Source: Mesorhizobium sp. ES1-4 (GTDB lineage: Bacteria > Pseudomonadota > Alphaproteobacteria > Rhizobiales > Rhizobiaceae). From it: DNA of 64,000 bases. The notes beneath the pieces were generated by a model. That model had not been told where the DNA came from, searched no databases, and saw only the letters and a program-made list of their open reading frames with translations. The stretch spans positions 186,001 through 250,000 of the forward strand of contig NZ_JAIUGV010000004.1 in assembly GCF_020164745.1 (NCBI RefSeq), given 5' to 3'. Positions 55,235-63,458 of the stretch are shown here, in pieces (position 1 is the first letter of the stretch; every line of letters begins with the position of its first letter). The position numbers were made by a program, and so were the translations under genes.

Positions 55235-56101
55235 GTGGCAAAGGCAGTGACGAAGAGCGCCGGAAAACCGGCGACCAAACCAGCGTCAAAACCGGCAGCA
55301 AAAACGGCCGCGAAGCCGGCGGCAAAAGCAGCGGCCAAACCAGCGGCCAAGACGGCGCCAAAGGCAGCTGCCGGCAAGACGGCGTCCAAGGCAAAACCGG
55401 CAAAGAAACAGGCACTGACCATCAGCATGCTGAAGCCGAGCGTCAACAACATGACCGTTCGTGTCTTTGCCCGCGCCGCCGGACTGGACCATGCGGAGAC
55501 CGATGCGTGGGGACAAACGCGCTCGCCGGAATACATGGCGCGCAATCCGGCCCATCTGACGCCCATGATCGAGGACAAGGGCCTGCCGCGCGGCGTGCTG
55601 TGGGAGAGCTGCGCCATCATGCAATACCTTTCCAACAAACATGGGTTGGAGAAATTCTATCCCAAGGCGCCAGCCAAACGGGCGATGATAGACAGCGCGA
55701 TGTTTTATCTGATCGGCACGCTCTATCCTTATGTGGCGCGCGCCACATATCCGGCACTCGGCTTTCCGCAATATGCCGGCGAAGTCGGCCATAGCGACGC
55801 CCATCCGGAGAGGAAATCCGAGGCGCAGAAGGCGGCGGTCGCCGCGATTGCCGAGCCGCTCGAGGTCTTCCATTCCTTCTTCCGCAACGGCAAGCCGTTC
55901 ATCGGTGGCAAAAACCCCTCAATCGCCGACATCCGTCTGGCGGCGACCCTCGAGTTCCTCGCCGTCATAAACTACGCCTTGCCCAAATGGGCGAAGGAAT
56001 ACATGGCTGCGATGGAGAAGAAGCTCGGCAAGGCCTATGCCGGCCCGGCCGGCGACGTGCGCGGCTACATCGCGCATGTGAAGTCGCAGGCGAACGCGTG
56101 A
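55235..56101 (+). CDS. Glutathione S-transferase with histone H1-like N-terminal tail
   Basis: A 288-residue protein. Residues 2-55 are a Lys/Ala/Pro repeat tail (units such as KPAAKTAAKPAAKA) like bacterial histone H1-like and AlgP-type proteins. From about residue 57 a GST follows: LTISMLKPSVNNMTVRVFARAAGLDH (thioredoxin-like part), NPAHLTPMIED, WESCAIMQYLSNKHG, and a C-terminal helical domain with NPSIADIRLAATLEF (the N-capping box). The start is GTG 55235, with GGGAGGA 5 bases upstream; a TTG at 55205 is unlikely. The tail could bind nucleic acid or anionic surfaces; this is inference. Similar fusions are not familiar to me. Confidence 0.8.
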   Translation: MAKAVTKSAGKPATKPASKPAAKTAAKPAAKAAAKPAAKTAPKAAAGKTASKAKPAKKQALTISMLKPSVNNMTVRVFARAAGLDHAETDAWGQTRSPEYMARNPAHLTPMIEDKGLPRGVLWESCAIMQYLSNKHGLEKFYPKAPAKRAMIDSAMFYLIGTLYPYVARATYPALGFPQYAGEVGHSDAHPERKSEAQKAAVAAIAEPLEVFHSFFRNGKPFIGGKNPSIADIRLAATLEFLAVINYALPKWAKEYMAAMEKKLGKAYAGPAGDVRGYIAHVKSQANA

Positions 56102-56177
56102 CGCGGGTGAGGGACACCATTAGGCGGCGCCGCAGGAAAGGAATTGTGGTGCACGAGAAGCTATCGAAAGGCTGGAT

Positions 56178-56681
56178 ATGGACGCGACCGGATTGAAGGC
56201 CATGCAGGCGCCGCTGAAGGACGCTTATCGCGGCGATGCTTCGCGCGCGCTGATCACGCTGCGAGCCAAGGGCACGATCGACGACCAGTCGATCGCTTGC
56301 AAGGTCGAGACGGGCAGGGCGATCGCTGTTGCCGGCCTGCACCCGGCGACAGGCGGCTCGGGGCTCGAACTGTGTTCCGGCGACATGCTGCTCGAGGCGC
56401 TGGTGGCGTGCGCCGGGGTGACGCTGAAGGCTGTGGCGACGGCGCTCGAGTTCAAGCTCGGCGCCGCGACGGTCGAGGCCGAGGGCGACCTTGATTTTCG
56501 CGGCACGCTCGGTGTCGCCAAGGATGCGCCGGTCGGTTTTCGCGCCATCCGGCTCAATTTCAATCTCGACACGCGTGAGCCGCAGGAGCGTATCGATTCG
56601 CTGCTGAAGCTGACCGAGCGCTATTGCGTCGTGTTCCAGACCATCAATCAGAAGCCTGAGCTGACGGTGAGCGCGCATTGA
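56178..56681 (+). CDS. OsmC-family protein
   Basis: A 167-residue OsmC/Ohr-fold protein. The first conserved cysteine is in LCSGDMLLEALVACAGVTLKAVA, and the second in ERYCVVFQTI, as expected for thiol-dependent organic hydroperoxide reduction, though paralogues in this family have other or unknown roles. AAAGG lies upstream of ATG 56178. It lies 76 bases after the GST gene on the same strand, in keeping with a redox and detoxification neighbourhood. Confidence 0.85.
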   Translation: MDATGLKAMQAPLKDAYRGDASRALITLRAKGTIDDQSIACKVETGRAIAVAGLHPATGGSGLELCSGDMLLEALVACAGVTLKAVATALEFKLGAATVEAEGDLDFRGTLGVAKDAPVGFRAIRLNFNLDTREPQERIDSLLKLTERYCVVFQTINQKPELTVSAH

Positions 56682-56684
56682 TGA

Positions 56685-56724
56685 ATCACAAGGCCCGCGG
56701 CGGCCGCCGCGGGCCTTGTGATTC
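56685..56724. terminator. Perfect 40-base palindrome between convergent genes
   Basis: The 20-base half starting AATCACAAGGCCCGCGGC at 56685 is exactly repeated as reverse complement to 56724, with no loop. It lies between the stops of OsmC (56681) and the small minus-strand gene (56732), where a shared bidirectional terminator is expected, but neither side has a T-run. Confidence 0.6.
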
Positions 56725-56731
56725 CTGGTGC

Positions 56732-56950
56732 TTACTGCGCCGACGGCGCTTCGGCATCGCCTTCGTCGGTGAAGGGCGAGGCGCTCGGTACGCACTGTAC
56801 CGACCAGCCGGCGGGTGTCGGCTGCTTCTGATACTCGGTGATCGCGGCGGTGCACTGTTCGCGCTTGTCGAAGGTGCTTGGCAGCACGACCATGCCGCCC
56901 TGTGGGCCGGCGATTACCAGATACCAGACCAATGCTGCGGTGGTAGCCAT
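56732..56950 (-). CDS. Small conserved-looking hypothetical protein
   Basis: A 72-residue protein from ATG 56950, with AAGGAAAA upstream. It has a hydrophobic start (AALVWYLVIAGPQGG), two cysteines (EQCTAAI, SVQCVPS) and an acidic C-terminus. It looks like a short exported or membrane-associated protein of a kind common in rhizobia; I cannot name the family. It is convergent with OsmC. Confidence 0.6.
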   Translation of the reverse strand: MATTAALVWYLVIAGPQGGMVVLPSTFDKREQCTAAITEYQKQPTPAGWSVQCVPSASPFTDEGDAEAPSAQ

Positions 56951-57175
56951 GGAGTTTTCCTTGTTCTGCCCAGCAGGGCGCTTGGTGAGGGAGCCATCCG
57001 ACCCTAACAACTCCTCGGAAATGACGAAAGCATGACCGGCGGATTTCTGGGCTTGCGTGTTGCAGCCGCCACAATTCAATCGGCCGCAAAACAATAGAAC
57101 AGCCGCCGAGGCGTCGAGACCGCCGGGGTCGTGACGACCCACCATGGCCGCCTCGTCGGCATCGAAGGCTCGAGC

Positions 57176-57916
57176 TTATTCCGGTTGCCGGTAGGCGACG
57201 AAGCGGTTGTGCTTGGCCTGGAAGATCAGGCCGGTTTCCTTGAGGTCCGGGCTGGCCAGCGGCACGATGCGTCTGGCGATCTCGGACGGGTGCGGCAACG
57301 TCTCGGGATCCTCGCCGGGCACGGCTTGCGCCCGCATCGCGGTGCGGGTGGCGCCGGGGTCGGCGGCGTTGATGCGCAGCGGCAGGCTTTGCGTCTCATG
57401 CGCCCAGGAGCGCATCATGGTCTCCACCGCTGCCTTCGATGCAGCGTACGGCGCCCAGAAGGCGCGCGCCGAATGCGCGGCGTTCGAAGACAGGATAATC
57501 GCCCGTCCGGCATCCGAAAGCCGCAGCAGCGGATCGACGGAGCGAATCAGCCGCCAGGTCGAGGTGACGTTGATGGTCATCACCTTCTCGAAGGTCTTGG
57601 CCTCGACATGGCCGATCGGCGAGATGACGCCGAGCACGCCGGCATTGGCGACGAGGATGTCGAGCTTTCCCCAGCGCTCGTTAATGGCACCGCCCAGCCG
57701 GTCGATGCCAGCCATGTCGGCGAGGTCGAGCGGCACCAGCGTCGCCTGGCCGCCGGCCGCCTTGATCTGGTCGTCGAGTTCTTCCAGCCCGCCGACGGTG
57801 CGGGCTACCGCGATGACATGCGCACCGGCGGCCGCCAATTCCCTGGCGATGAAATAGCCGATGCCGCGCGAGGCACCGGTGACGACCGCAACGCGGCCGG
57901 TAAGGTCGAGGGTCAT
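57176..57916 (-). CDS. SDR-family oxidoreductase
   Basis: A 246-residue short-chain dehydrogenase with nucleotide motif TGASRGIG, NAGVLG, catalytic serine in ILSSNAAHSA and YAASK. The C-terminus ends in FVAYRQPE rather than the usual glycine-rich strand. The substrate is unknown. It lies 46 bases downstream of purF and probably belongs to the radA-cvpA-purF-SDR transcript, an order I recall as common in rhizobia. Confidence 0.88.
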   Translation of the reverse strand: MTLDLTGRVAVVTGASRGIGYFIARELAAAGAHVIAVARTVGGLEELDDQIKAAGGQATLVPLDLADMAGIDRLGGAINERWGKLDILVANAGVLGVISPIGHVEAKTFEKVMTINVTSTWRLIRSVDPLLRLSDAGRAIILSSNAAHSARAFWAPYAASKAAVETMMRSWAHETQSLPLRINAADPGATRTAMRAQAVPGEDPETLPHPSEIARRIVPLASPDLKETGLIFQAKHNRFVAYRQPE

Positions 57917-57962
57917 GCGATGGCTTCCGGAAATCTGACTAGGCTGGTGACGCTCCGGCAAT

Positions 57963-59432
57963 CTACGCCCCGCTTGTCGCCAGCAGCGACAGCGTGCGCA
58001 CATTGTCGTGGCCTTCGAAGTCGAGCAGGCGGGTCGGGTACTGGCCGGTAAAGCATGCATCGCAGAACTGCGGCTGTTCGTCGTTGCGGCTGGCTTCGCC
58101 GACGGCACGATAGAGCCCGTTGATGGAGAGGAAGCCCAGCGAATCGACGCGGATGAACTCGGCCATTTCTTCCACCGACATGCGCGACGCCAGCAGCTTC
58201 GACTTCTCCGGCGTGTCGACGCCGTAGAAGCACGAGGCGCTGGTGGGCGGCGAGGCAATGCGCATGTGCACTTCCCTGGCGCCGGCGTCGCGCACCATCT
58301 GCACGATCTTCTGGCTGGTGGTGCCGCGCACGATGGAATCGTCGACCAGCACCACGCGCTTGCCTTCGATCATGCGGCGGTTGGCGTTGTGCTTCAGCTT
58401 GACGCCCATGTGGCGGATGGAGTCGCCGGGCTGGATGAAGGTGCGGCCGACATAGTGATTGCGGATGATGCCGAGTTCGAAGGGAATGCCCGCAGCCTGG
58501 CTGAAGCCGATGGCCGCCGGCGTGCCGGAATCCGGCACCGGCACGACGATGTCGGCATCGACCGGATCTTCCTGCGCCAGTTCGGCGCCAATGCGCTTGC
58601 GCACTTCATAGACGTTGCGGCCCTCGACCGAGGAGTCGGGCCGGGCGAAGTAGACATATTCGAAGATGCAGAAGCGGGTCTTCTGAGGTTCGAACGGGAA
58701 CAGGCTCTCGATGCCCTTGGAGGTGACGACGACCATCTCGCCGGGCTTCAGGTCGCGCACGAAGCGGGCGCCGATGATGTCGAGCGCGCATGTCTCGGAG
58801 GCGAGGATCCAGGCGCCGTCGAGATCGCCCAACACCAGCGGGCGGATGCCGAGCGGGTCGCGGCAGCCGATCATCTTCTTGGCTGTCATCGCCACCAGCG
58901 AGAAGGCGCCCTCGACCTGGCGCACCGCGTCGATGAAGCGCGAGTTGAGGTCGCGCTCCTTGCTGGTCGCAACCAGGTGCAAAAGCGTTTCGGTGTCGGA
59001 GGTGGAGGAGAAGATCGCGCCCTGCTTCTGCAAGGCCCGCTGCACCGTCATGGCATTGGTCAAATTGCCGTTGTGCGCAACGGCGAAGCCGCCGTCGGCC
59101 AATTCGGCGAAGAAGGGCTGGATGTTGCGCATCCCCGCGCCGCCGGTCGTGGCGTATCGCGTGTGACCGATGGCGCGATTACCCTGCAGGCTGTCGATGA
59201 CGCGTTGCTTGGTGAAAGTATCGCCGATCAGGCCGACATGGCGTTCGACATGGAACTGAGTGCCGTCATAGGAAACGATGCCGGCCGCTTCCTGGCCGCG
59301 ATGCTGCAGCGCATGCAGGCCCAGTGTGACGATGGCCGCCGCGTCCTGCCGGCCGAAGATGCCGAACACACCGCATTCGTCATGGAAGTGGTCGTTGGCC
59401 TCGGCGGAAAGCACGTTGTCTGCGTCTGCCAT
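57963..59432 (-). CDS. purF: Amidophosphoribosyltransferase
   Basis: PurF starts purine synthesis, turning PRPP and glutamine into phosphoribosylamine. The 489-residue precursor has a short propeptide before the nucleophile C20 (DECGVFGIFG), a glutamine amidotransferase half (GHTRYATTG, HNGNLTN), and a PRTase half with VVLVDDSIVRGTTS. Cysteines in RFCIFEY and FCDACFTG fit the iron-sulfur type of enzyme as in Bacillus. The start at 59432 is chosen for GGAG 6 bases upstream; ATG 59456 and 59504 are less likely. Confidence 0.95.
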   Translation of the reverse strand: MADADNVLSAEANDHFHDECGVFGIFGRQDAAAIVTLGLHALQHRGQEAAGIVSYDGTQFHVERHVGLIGDTFTKQRVIDSLQGNRAIGHTRYATTGGAGMRNIQPFFAELADGGFAVAHNGNLTNAMTVQRALQKQGAIFSSTSDTETLLHLVATSKERDLNSRFIDAVRQVEGAFSLVAMTAKKMIGCRDPLGIRPLVLGDLDGAWILASETCALDIIGARFVRDLKPGEMVVVTSKGIESLFPFEPQKTRFCIFEYVYFARPDSSVEGRNVYEVRKRIGAELAQEDPVDADIVVPVPDSGTPAAIGFSQAAGIPFELGIIRNHYVGRTFIQPGDSIRHMGVKLKHNANRRMIEGKRVVLVDDSIVRGTTSQKIVQMVRDAGAREVHMRIASPPTSASCFYGVDTPEKSKLLASRMSVEEMAEFIRVDSLGFLSINGLYRAVGEASRNDEQPQFCDACFTGQYPTRLLDFEGHDNVRTLSLLATSGA

Positions 59433-59536
59433 CTTAAGCTCCGCTAAAATCGCCATATAAGGCGGTCGCGCGTCGAAAGCAACGCACCGCGTGCGGTCGT
59501 TCACATTGATCGTTCGTCTGACGCCCGGTTGGCGCG

Positions 59537-60193
59537 TCAGTTCGCCGGCGCTGGCGCCGGCTTGGCCGTGTTGTCGGCGGGGCCGGTGTCATTGTCGTCA
59601 GGAGCCGGCGCGTTGGCATCGTCACCGGTTGCCGGTGCATCCGCCGCCGGTGCATCGGGCGCAGCCGGGGTCTCGGCGCCTGCTTTCGGGCTGAGCTTCT
59701 TGAGGATTGCGTTTTCCGTGTCGGCGGGCAGCAGGTTCTCGATCTTGGCGCCTATCTGCTCCAGCAAGGGCCGCGACTTGGCATCCGTGACCCAAGCCGG
59801 GGCCTTGGCGCCGGCCAACCAGTTGAAGAACAGCAGCGCCACCGCGACGACCAGGATTCCGCGCGCCGCGCCGTAGAGAAAACCGAGCGTGCGGTCGAGC
59901 GCGCCGATGCGCGAATCGATGATCCAGTCGGCGAGTTTCATGGTGATGACCGAGACCACGATCAGCGCGATGATGAAGACGACGCCGGCGGCTGCCGCCA
60001 TCGCGATCTTCTCATTGTCGATATAGGGCTTCAGGTAGGGGAGGACCGGTTTGTAGAAGAAGAAGGCCGCCGCCGCCGCTGCCGCCCACGAAACAACTGA
60101 CAGCACCTCGCGCGAAAACCCGCGAACCATGGCGAGCATCGCCGAGACCAGGGTGAAGCCGACGAGAATTCCGTCAAGCAGCGTAATCGGCAT
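59537..60193 (-). CDS. cvpA: CvpA-family membrane protein
   Basis: A 218-residue protein with four membrane segments in residues 5-130 (ILVGFTLVSAMLAMVRGFSREVLS is the family start; SRIGALDRTLGFLYGAARG is the signature), followed by a cytoplasmic or periplasmic tail rich in Ala, Pro and Asp. CvpA is required for colicin V production in E. coli and affects envelope homeostasis; its exact role is unclear. It lies between radA and purF, as in many proteobacteria. Confidence 0.9.
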   Translation of the reverse strand: MPITLLDGILVGFTLVSAMLAMVRGFSREVLSVVSWAAAAAAAFFFYKPVLPYLKPYIDNEKIAMAAAAGVVFIIALIVVSVITMKLADWIIDSRIGALDRTLGFLYGAARGILVVAVALLFFNWLAGAKAPAWVTDAKSRPLLEQIGAKIENLLPADTENAILKKLSPKAGAETPAAPDAPAADAPATGDDANAPAPDDNDTGPADNTAKPAPAPAN

Positions 60194-60240
60194 GTCTTTG
60201 GCCCCGCTCCGATCTTTTCTTCACGGCCCGGCGAGCCGCG

Positions 60241-61644
60241 TTACTCTTCGTCGTCGGCACGGCTGCGCCGTGAGCCGGCTATGCGCGCCACGAGGTCGGC
60301 AAGCACGGTGGGCTGGAAAGCGCCGGCCCCGATCCCTCCAGCAAGTTCCTCGCTGCCCAAGGGCAGAACCGCGCTACCAAAACCCAGCTTTTCGGCTTCC
60401 TTGAGGCGCTGCTGCGCATGCGCAACCGGCCTCACCGCGCCCGAAAGGCTGATTTCGCCGAAATAGACGCAATCGGCGGGAAGGGCAAGACCGGTGAGCG
60501 AGGAAACCAACGCGGCGGCGACCGCCAGATCGGCCGCCGGCTCGCTGATGCGATAGCCGCCGGCTACATTGAGATAGACGTCATGCTGACCGAAGCGGAC
60601 ACCGCAATGGGCTTCCAGCACCGCCAGCACCATCGACAATCGCGCGCCGTCCCAGCCGACCACAGCCCGCCGTGGCGTGCCGAGCGAGGAGGGCGCGACC
60701 AGCGCCTGGATCTCGACCAGAACAGGTCTGGAGCCTTCCATGCCGGCGAAAACCGCCGCTCCCGGCGATTTCGCGTGCCGTTCGCCAAGGAAAAGTTCGG
60801 ACGGGTTCGAGACTTCGCGCAGACCCTTGTCCGACATTTCGAAGACGCCGATCTCATCGGTCGGTCCGAAGCGATTCTTCACCGTGCGCAGGATGCGGTA
60901 ATGGTGGCCGCCTTCGCCCTCGAAATAAAGCACGCCGTCGACCATGTGCTCGACCACGCGCGGACCCGCTATCTGGCCTTCCTTGGTGACATGGCCGACC
61001 AGCACGATCGCGGCACCCGTGGATTTCGCGTAGCGGATCATCGCCTGGGCGGCGGCGCGCACCTGGGTAACCGTGCCGGGCGCCGAATCGGCAAGGTCTG
61101 TCCACAGCGTCTGGATCGAATCGAGAATGACCAGATCCGGCCGCTTGCCGTCGGCGATCGTGGCCAGAATATCCTCGACATTGGTTTCGGCCGCGAGTTC
61201 GACCGGCGTCGACGCGACGCCGAGACGTTGCGCGCGCAGCCTGATCTGCGCGACGGCTTCCTCGCCCGAGACATAGACGATGCGGTGACCGCGCGAGGCG
61301 AGGGCGGCCGCCGCTTGCGTGAGCAGCGTCGACTTGCCGATGCCGGGATCGCCGCCGACCAGCAGCGCCGAGCCCCGGACGAAGCCGCCGCCGGTGGCGC
61401 GGTCGAGTTCGCCTATGCCCGAGACGATGCGCGGCGCGTCCTCGATGTCGCCCGAAAGCGTGGTCAGCACCACGGCCCGGCCCTTGCGGGCATTGCGCGT
61501 GTTGGCAGGCCCCGAGCCGATGCCGCCTGACGTGCCTTCCTCGACTAGCGTGTTCCACTCGCCGCAGGCATCGCATTTGCCGGCCCAGCGCTGATGCACC
61601 GAACCGCAATTCTGGCAGATGAACTGGACGCGGGATTTGGCCAT
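60241..61644 (-). CDS. radA: DNA repair protein RadA
   Basis: RadA is a RecA-like ATPase that processes recombination intermediates. The 467 residues show the N-terminal zinc finger (CQNCG and CDACG), Walker A GGDPGIGKST, the KNRFG motif in TVKNRFGPTDEIG, and a C-terminal Lon-like domain (about 300-455). The start at 61644 begins MAKSRVQF; six more residues are possible from 61662. cvpA follows after 47 bases. Confidence 0.95.
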   Translation of the reverse strand: MAKSRVQFICQNCGSVHQRWAGKCDACGEWNTLVEEGTSGGIGSGPANTRNARKGRAVVLTTLSGDIEDAPRIVSGIGELDRATGGGFVRGSALLVGGDPGIGKSTLLTQAAAALASRGHRIVYVSGEEAVAQIRLRAQRLGVASTPVELAAETNVEDILATIADGKRPDLVILDSIQTLWTDLADSAPGTVTQVRAAAQAMIRYAKSTGAAIVLVGHVTKEGQIAGPRVVEHMVDGVLYFEGEGGHHYRILRTVKNRFGPTDEIGVFEMSDKGLREVSNPSELFLGERHAKSPGAAVFAGMEGSRPVLVEIQALVAPSSLGTPRRAVVGWDGARLSMVLAVLEAHCGVRFGQHDVYLNVAGGYRISEPAADLAVAAALVSSLTGLALPADCVYFGEISLSGAVRPVAHAQQRLKEAEKLGFGSAVLPLGSEELAGGIGAGAFQPTVLADLVARIAGSRRSRADDEE

Positions 61645-61728
61645 CAGGCGCGGCCCGCGCATTCGGCCAATGAAAGCGGTCCCAAGGTCAGCGGTACAGC
61701 GTTGCGGAATGAGGCTTTTCTCAAGAGA

Positions 61729-63219
61729 TCACTCAAACCTCTCCGCGATATGGTGCTCTTCGGCGAGATCGGAGAAGCGGGTGAATTCGCCGTGGAAGGC
61801 GAGCGTGACCGTGCCCGTCGGCCCGTGGCGCTGCTTGGCCACGATCACCTCGGCCTTGCCGCGCATTTCGTTCATCTCGTTTTCCCACTTGACGTATTCG
61901 TCGGTGCCGAGCTTCGGCTCGCGGTTCTTGAGGTAGTACTCCTCGCGGTAGACGAAGATGACGACGTCGGCGTCCTGCTCGATCGAACCCGATTCGCGCA
62001 GGTCGGAGAGCTGCGGGCGCTTGTCGTCGCGGCTTTCGACCTGACGCGACAGCTGCGACAGCGCGATGATCGGCACGGTCAGTTCCTTGGCCAGCGCTTT
62101 CAGCCCCGTCGTGATCTCGGTGATTTCCTGCACGCGGTTCTGCGATGACTTGGCGGAAGAACCCTGCATCAGCTGTATGTAGTCGATGACGATCAGGTCG
62201 AGGCCACGCTGGCGCTTCAGGCGACGCGCGCGGGCGGACAACTGAGCGATGGAAATGCCGCCAGTCTGGTCGATGAACAGCGGGATCTTCTGCATGGTCT
62301 GCGAACAGGCGACCAGCTTTTCAAAGTCCATTTCGCTGATTTCGCCGCGGCGGATCTTCGAGGAGGAGATTTCCGTCTGTTCGGAAATGATACGGGTTGC
62401 GAGCTGTTCGGACGACATTTCGAGAGAGAAGAACCCGACGACGCCGCCATTGGCCGCTTTGAACGAGCCGTCGGCCTGTTGCGCCGGCACATAGGCTTCC
62501 GCCACGTTGAAGGCGATGTTGGTGGCGAGCGACGTCTTGCCCATGCCCGGGCGGCCGGCAAGGACGATCAGGTCGGAGGGCTGCAGGCCGCCCATGCGGC
62601 GGTCGAGATCGCGCATGCCGGTGGCGAGGCCCGACAGGCCGCCGTCGCGCATGTAGGCGGCGTTGGCCATGTCGACCGCGGTCTTGACCGCGTCCGTGAA
62701 GCTTTCGAAGCCGCCGTCATAGCGGCCGGTCTCGGCCAGCTCGAACAGGCGGCGCTCGGCGTCCTCGATCTGCTCGGAAGGCGACATGTCGACGGGCGCG
62801 TCATAGGCGATGTTGACCATGTCTTCGCCGACGGTGATCAACGCTCGGCGCGTCGCCAGGTCATAGATGGCACGGCCGTAATCGGTGGCGTTGACGACGG
62901 TGACGGCTTCCACCGCCAGCCGCACGACATATTGCGCCACCGTCATGTCGCCGACCTTTTCGTCGGCCGGCAGGAAGGTCTTCAGCGTGATCGGCGTCGC
63001 CGCCTTGCCCATGCGGATCAACTCGGCCGCGACATCGAAGATCTTGCGGTGCAGGGGTTCGTAGAAATGGCCGGACTTCAGGAAGTCGGACACTCGGTAG
63101 AAGGCATCGTTGTTGACGAGGATGGCGCCAAGCAGAGCCTGCTCGGCCTCGATGTTGTTTGGCGATTCGCGATAGAGCGGTTGCTCCGCCACGCCGAATT
63201 TTCGCGCTGCCTCTGCCAT
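61729..63219 (-). CDS. dnaB: Replicative DNA helicase
   Basis: DnaB unwinds DNA ahead of the replication fork as a hexamer. The 496-residue protein has the helical N-terminal domain (NIEAEQALLGAILVNNDAF), linker, and RecA-like domain with Walker A GRPGMGKTS, FSLEMSSEQLATR, Walker B in LIVIDYIQLM, and RHGPTGTV near the end. No intein or insertion is present. It ends 84 bases before the radA start on the same strand, so the two may be linked. Confidence 0.95.
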   Translation of the reverse strand: MAEAARKFGVAEQPLYRESPNNIEAEQALLGAILVNNDAFYRVSDFLKSGHFYEPLHRKIFDVAAELIRMGKAATPITLKTFLPADEKVGDMTVAQYVVRLAVEAVTVVNATDYGRAIYDLATRRALITVGEDMVNIAYDAPVDMSPSEQIEDAERRLFELAETGRYDGGFESFTDAVKTAVDMANAAYMRDGGLSGLATGMRDLDRRMGGLQPSDLIVLAGRPGMGKTSLATNIAFNVAEAYVPAQQADGSFKAANGGVVGFFSLEMSSEQLATRIISEQTEISSSKIRRGEISEMDFEKLVACSQTMQKIPLFIDQTGGISIAQLSARARRLKRQRGLDLIVIDYIQLMQGSSAKSSQNRVQEITEITTGLKALAKELTVPIIALSQLSRQVESRDDKRPQLSDLRESGSIEQDADVVIFVYREEYYLKNREPKLGTDEYVKWENEMNEMRGKAEVIVAKQRHGPTGTVTLAFHGEFTRFSDLAEEHHIAERFE

Positions 63220-63458
63220 GATGTCCCCGATTTAGAGCCCGCCCTTCGATATCAGAACTGGACAAGTCAGTGCTGACTTATCTGCAACAGTGACGGCTCA
63301 AGCCGCCTTGACGCTCGCGATTCACAGCCAAAATTTTTCCGTGGAAAGAATCACAATTGACTCGAATCGAGAGTTGCGGGTTTAGCCCTTCTCGAAGAAG
63401 AACAAAACAGGAAAACGGAAGCCGGGTTGACATCGGATTGCGGAGCCGTCGCGTCCTT

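Noticed and set aside
58008..59447. 479-residue plus-strand open frame
   Set aside because: It is antisense to purF; no motif and typical shadow composition.
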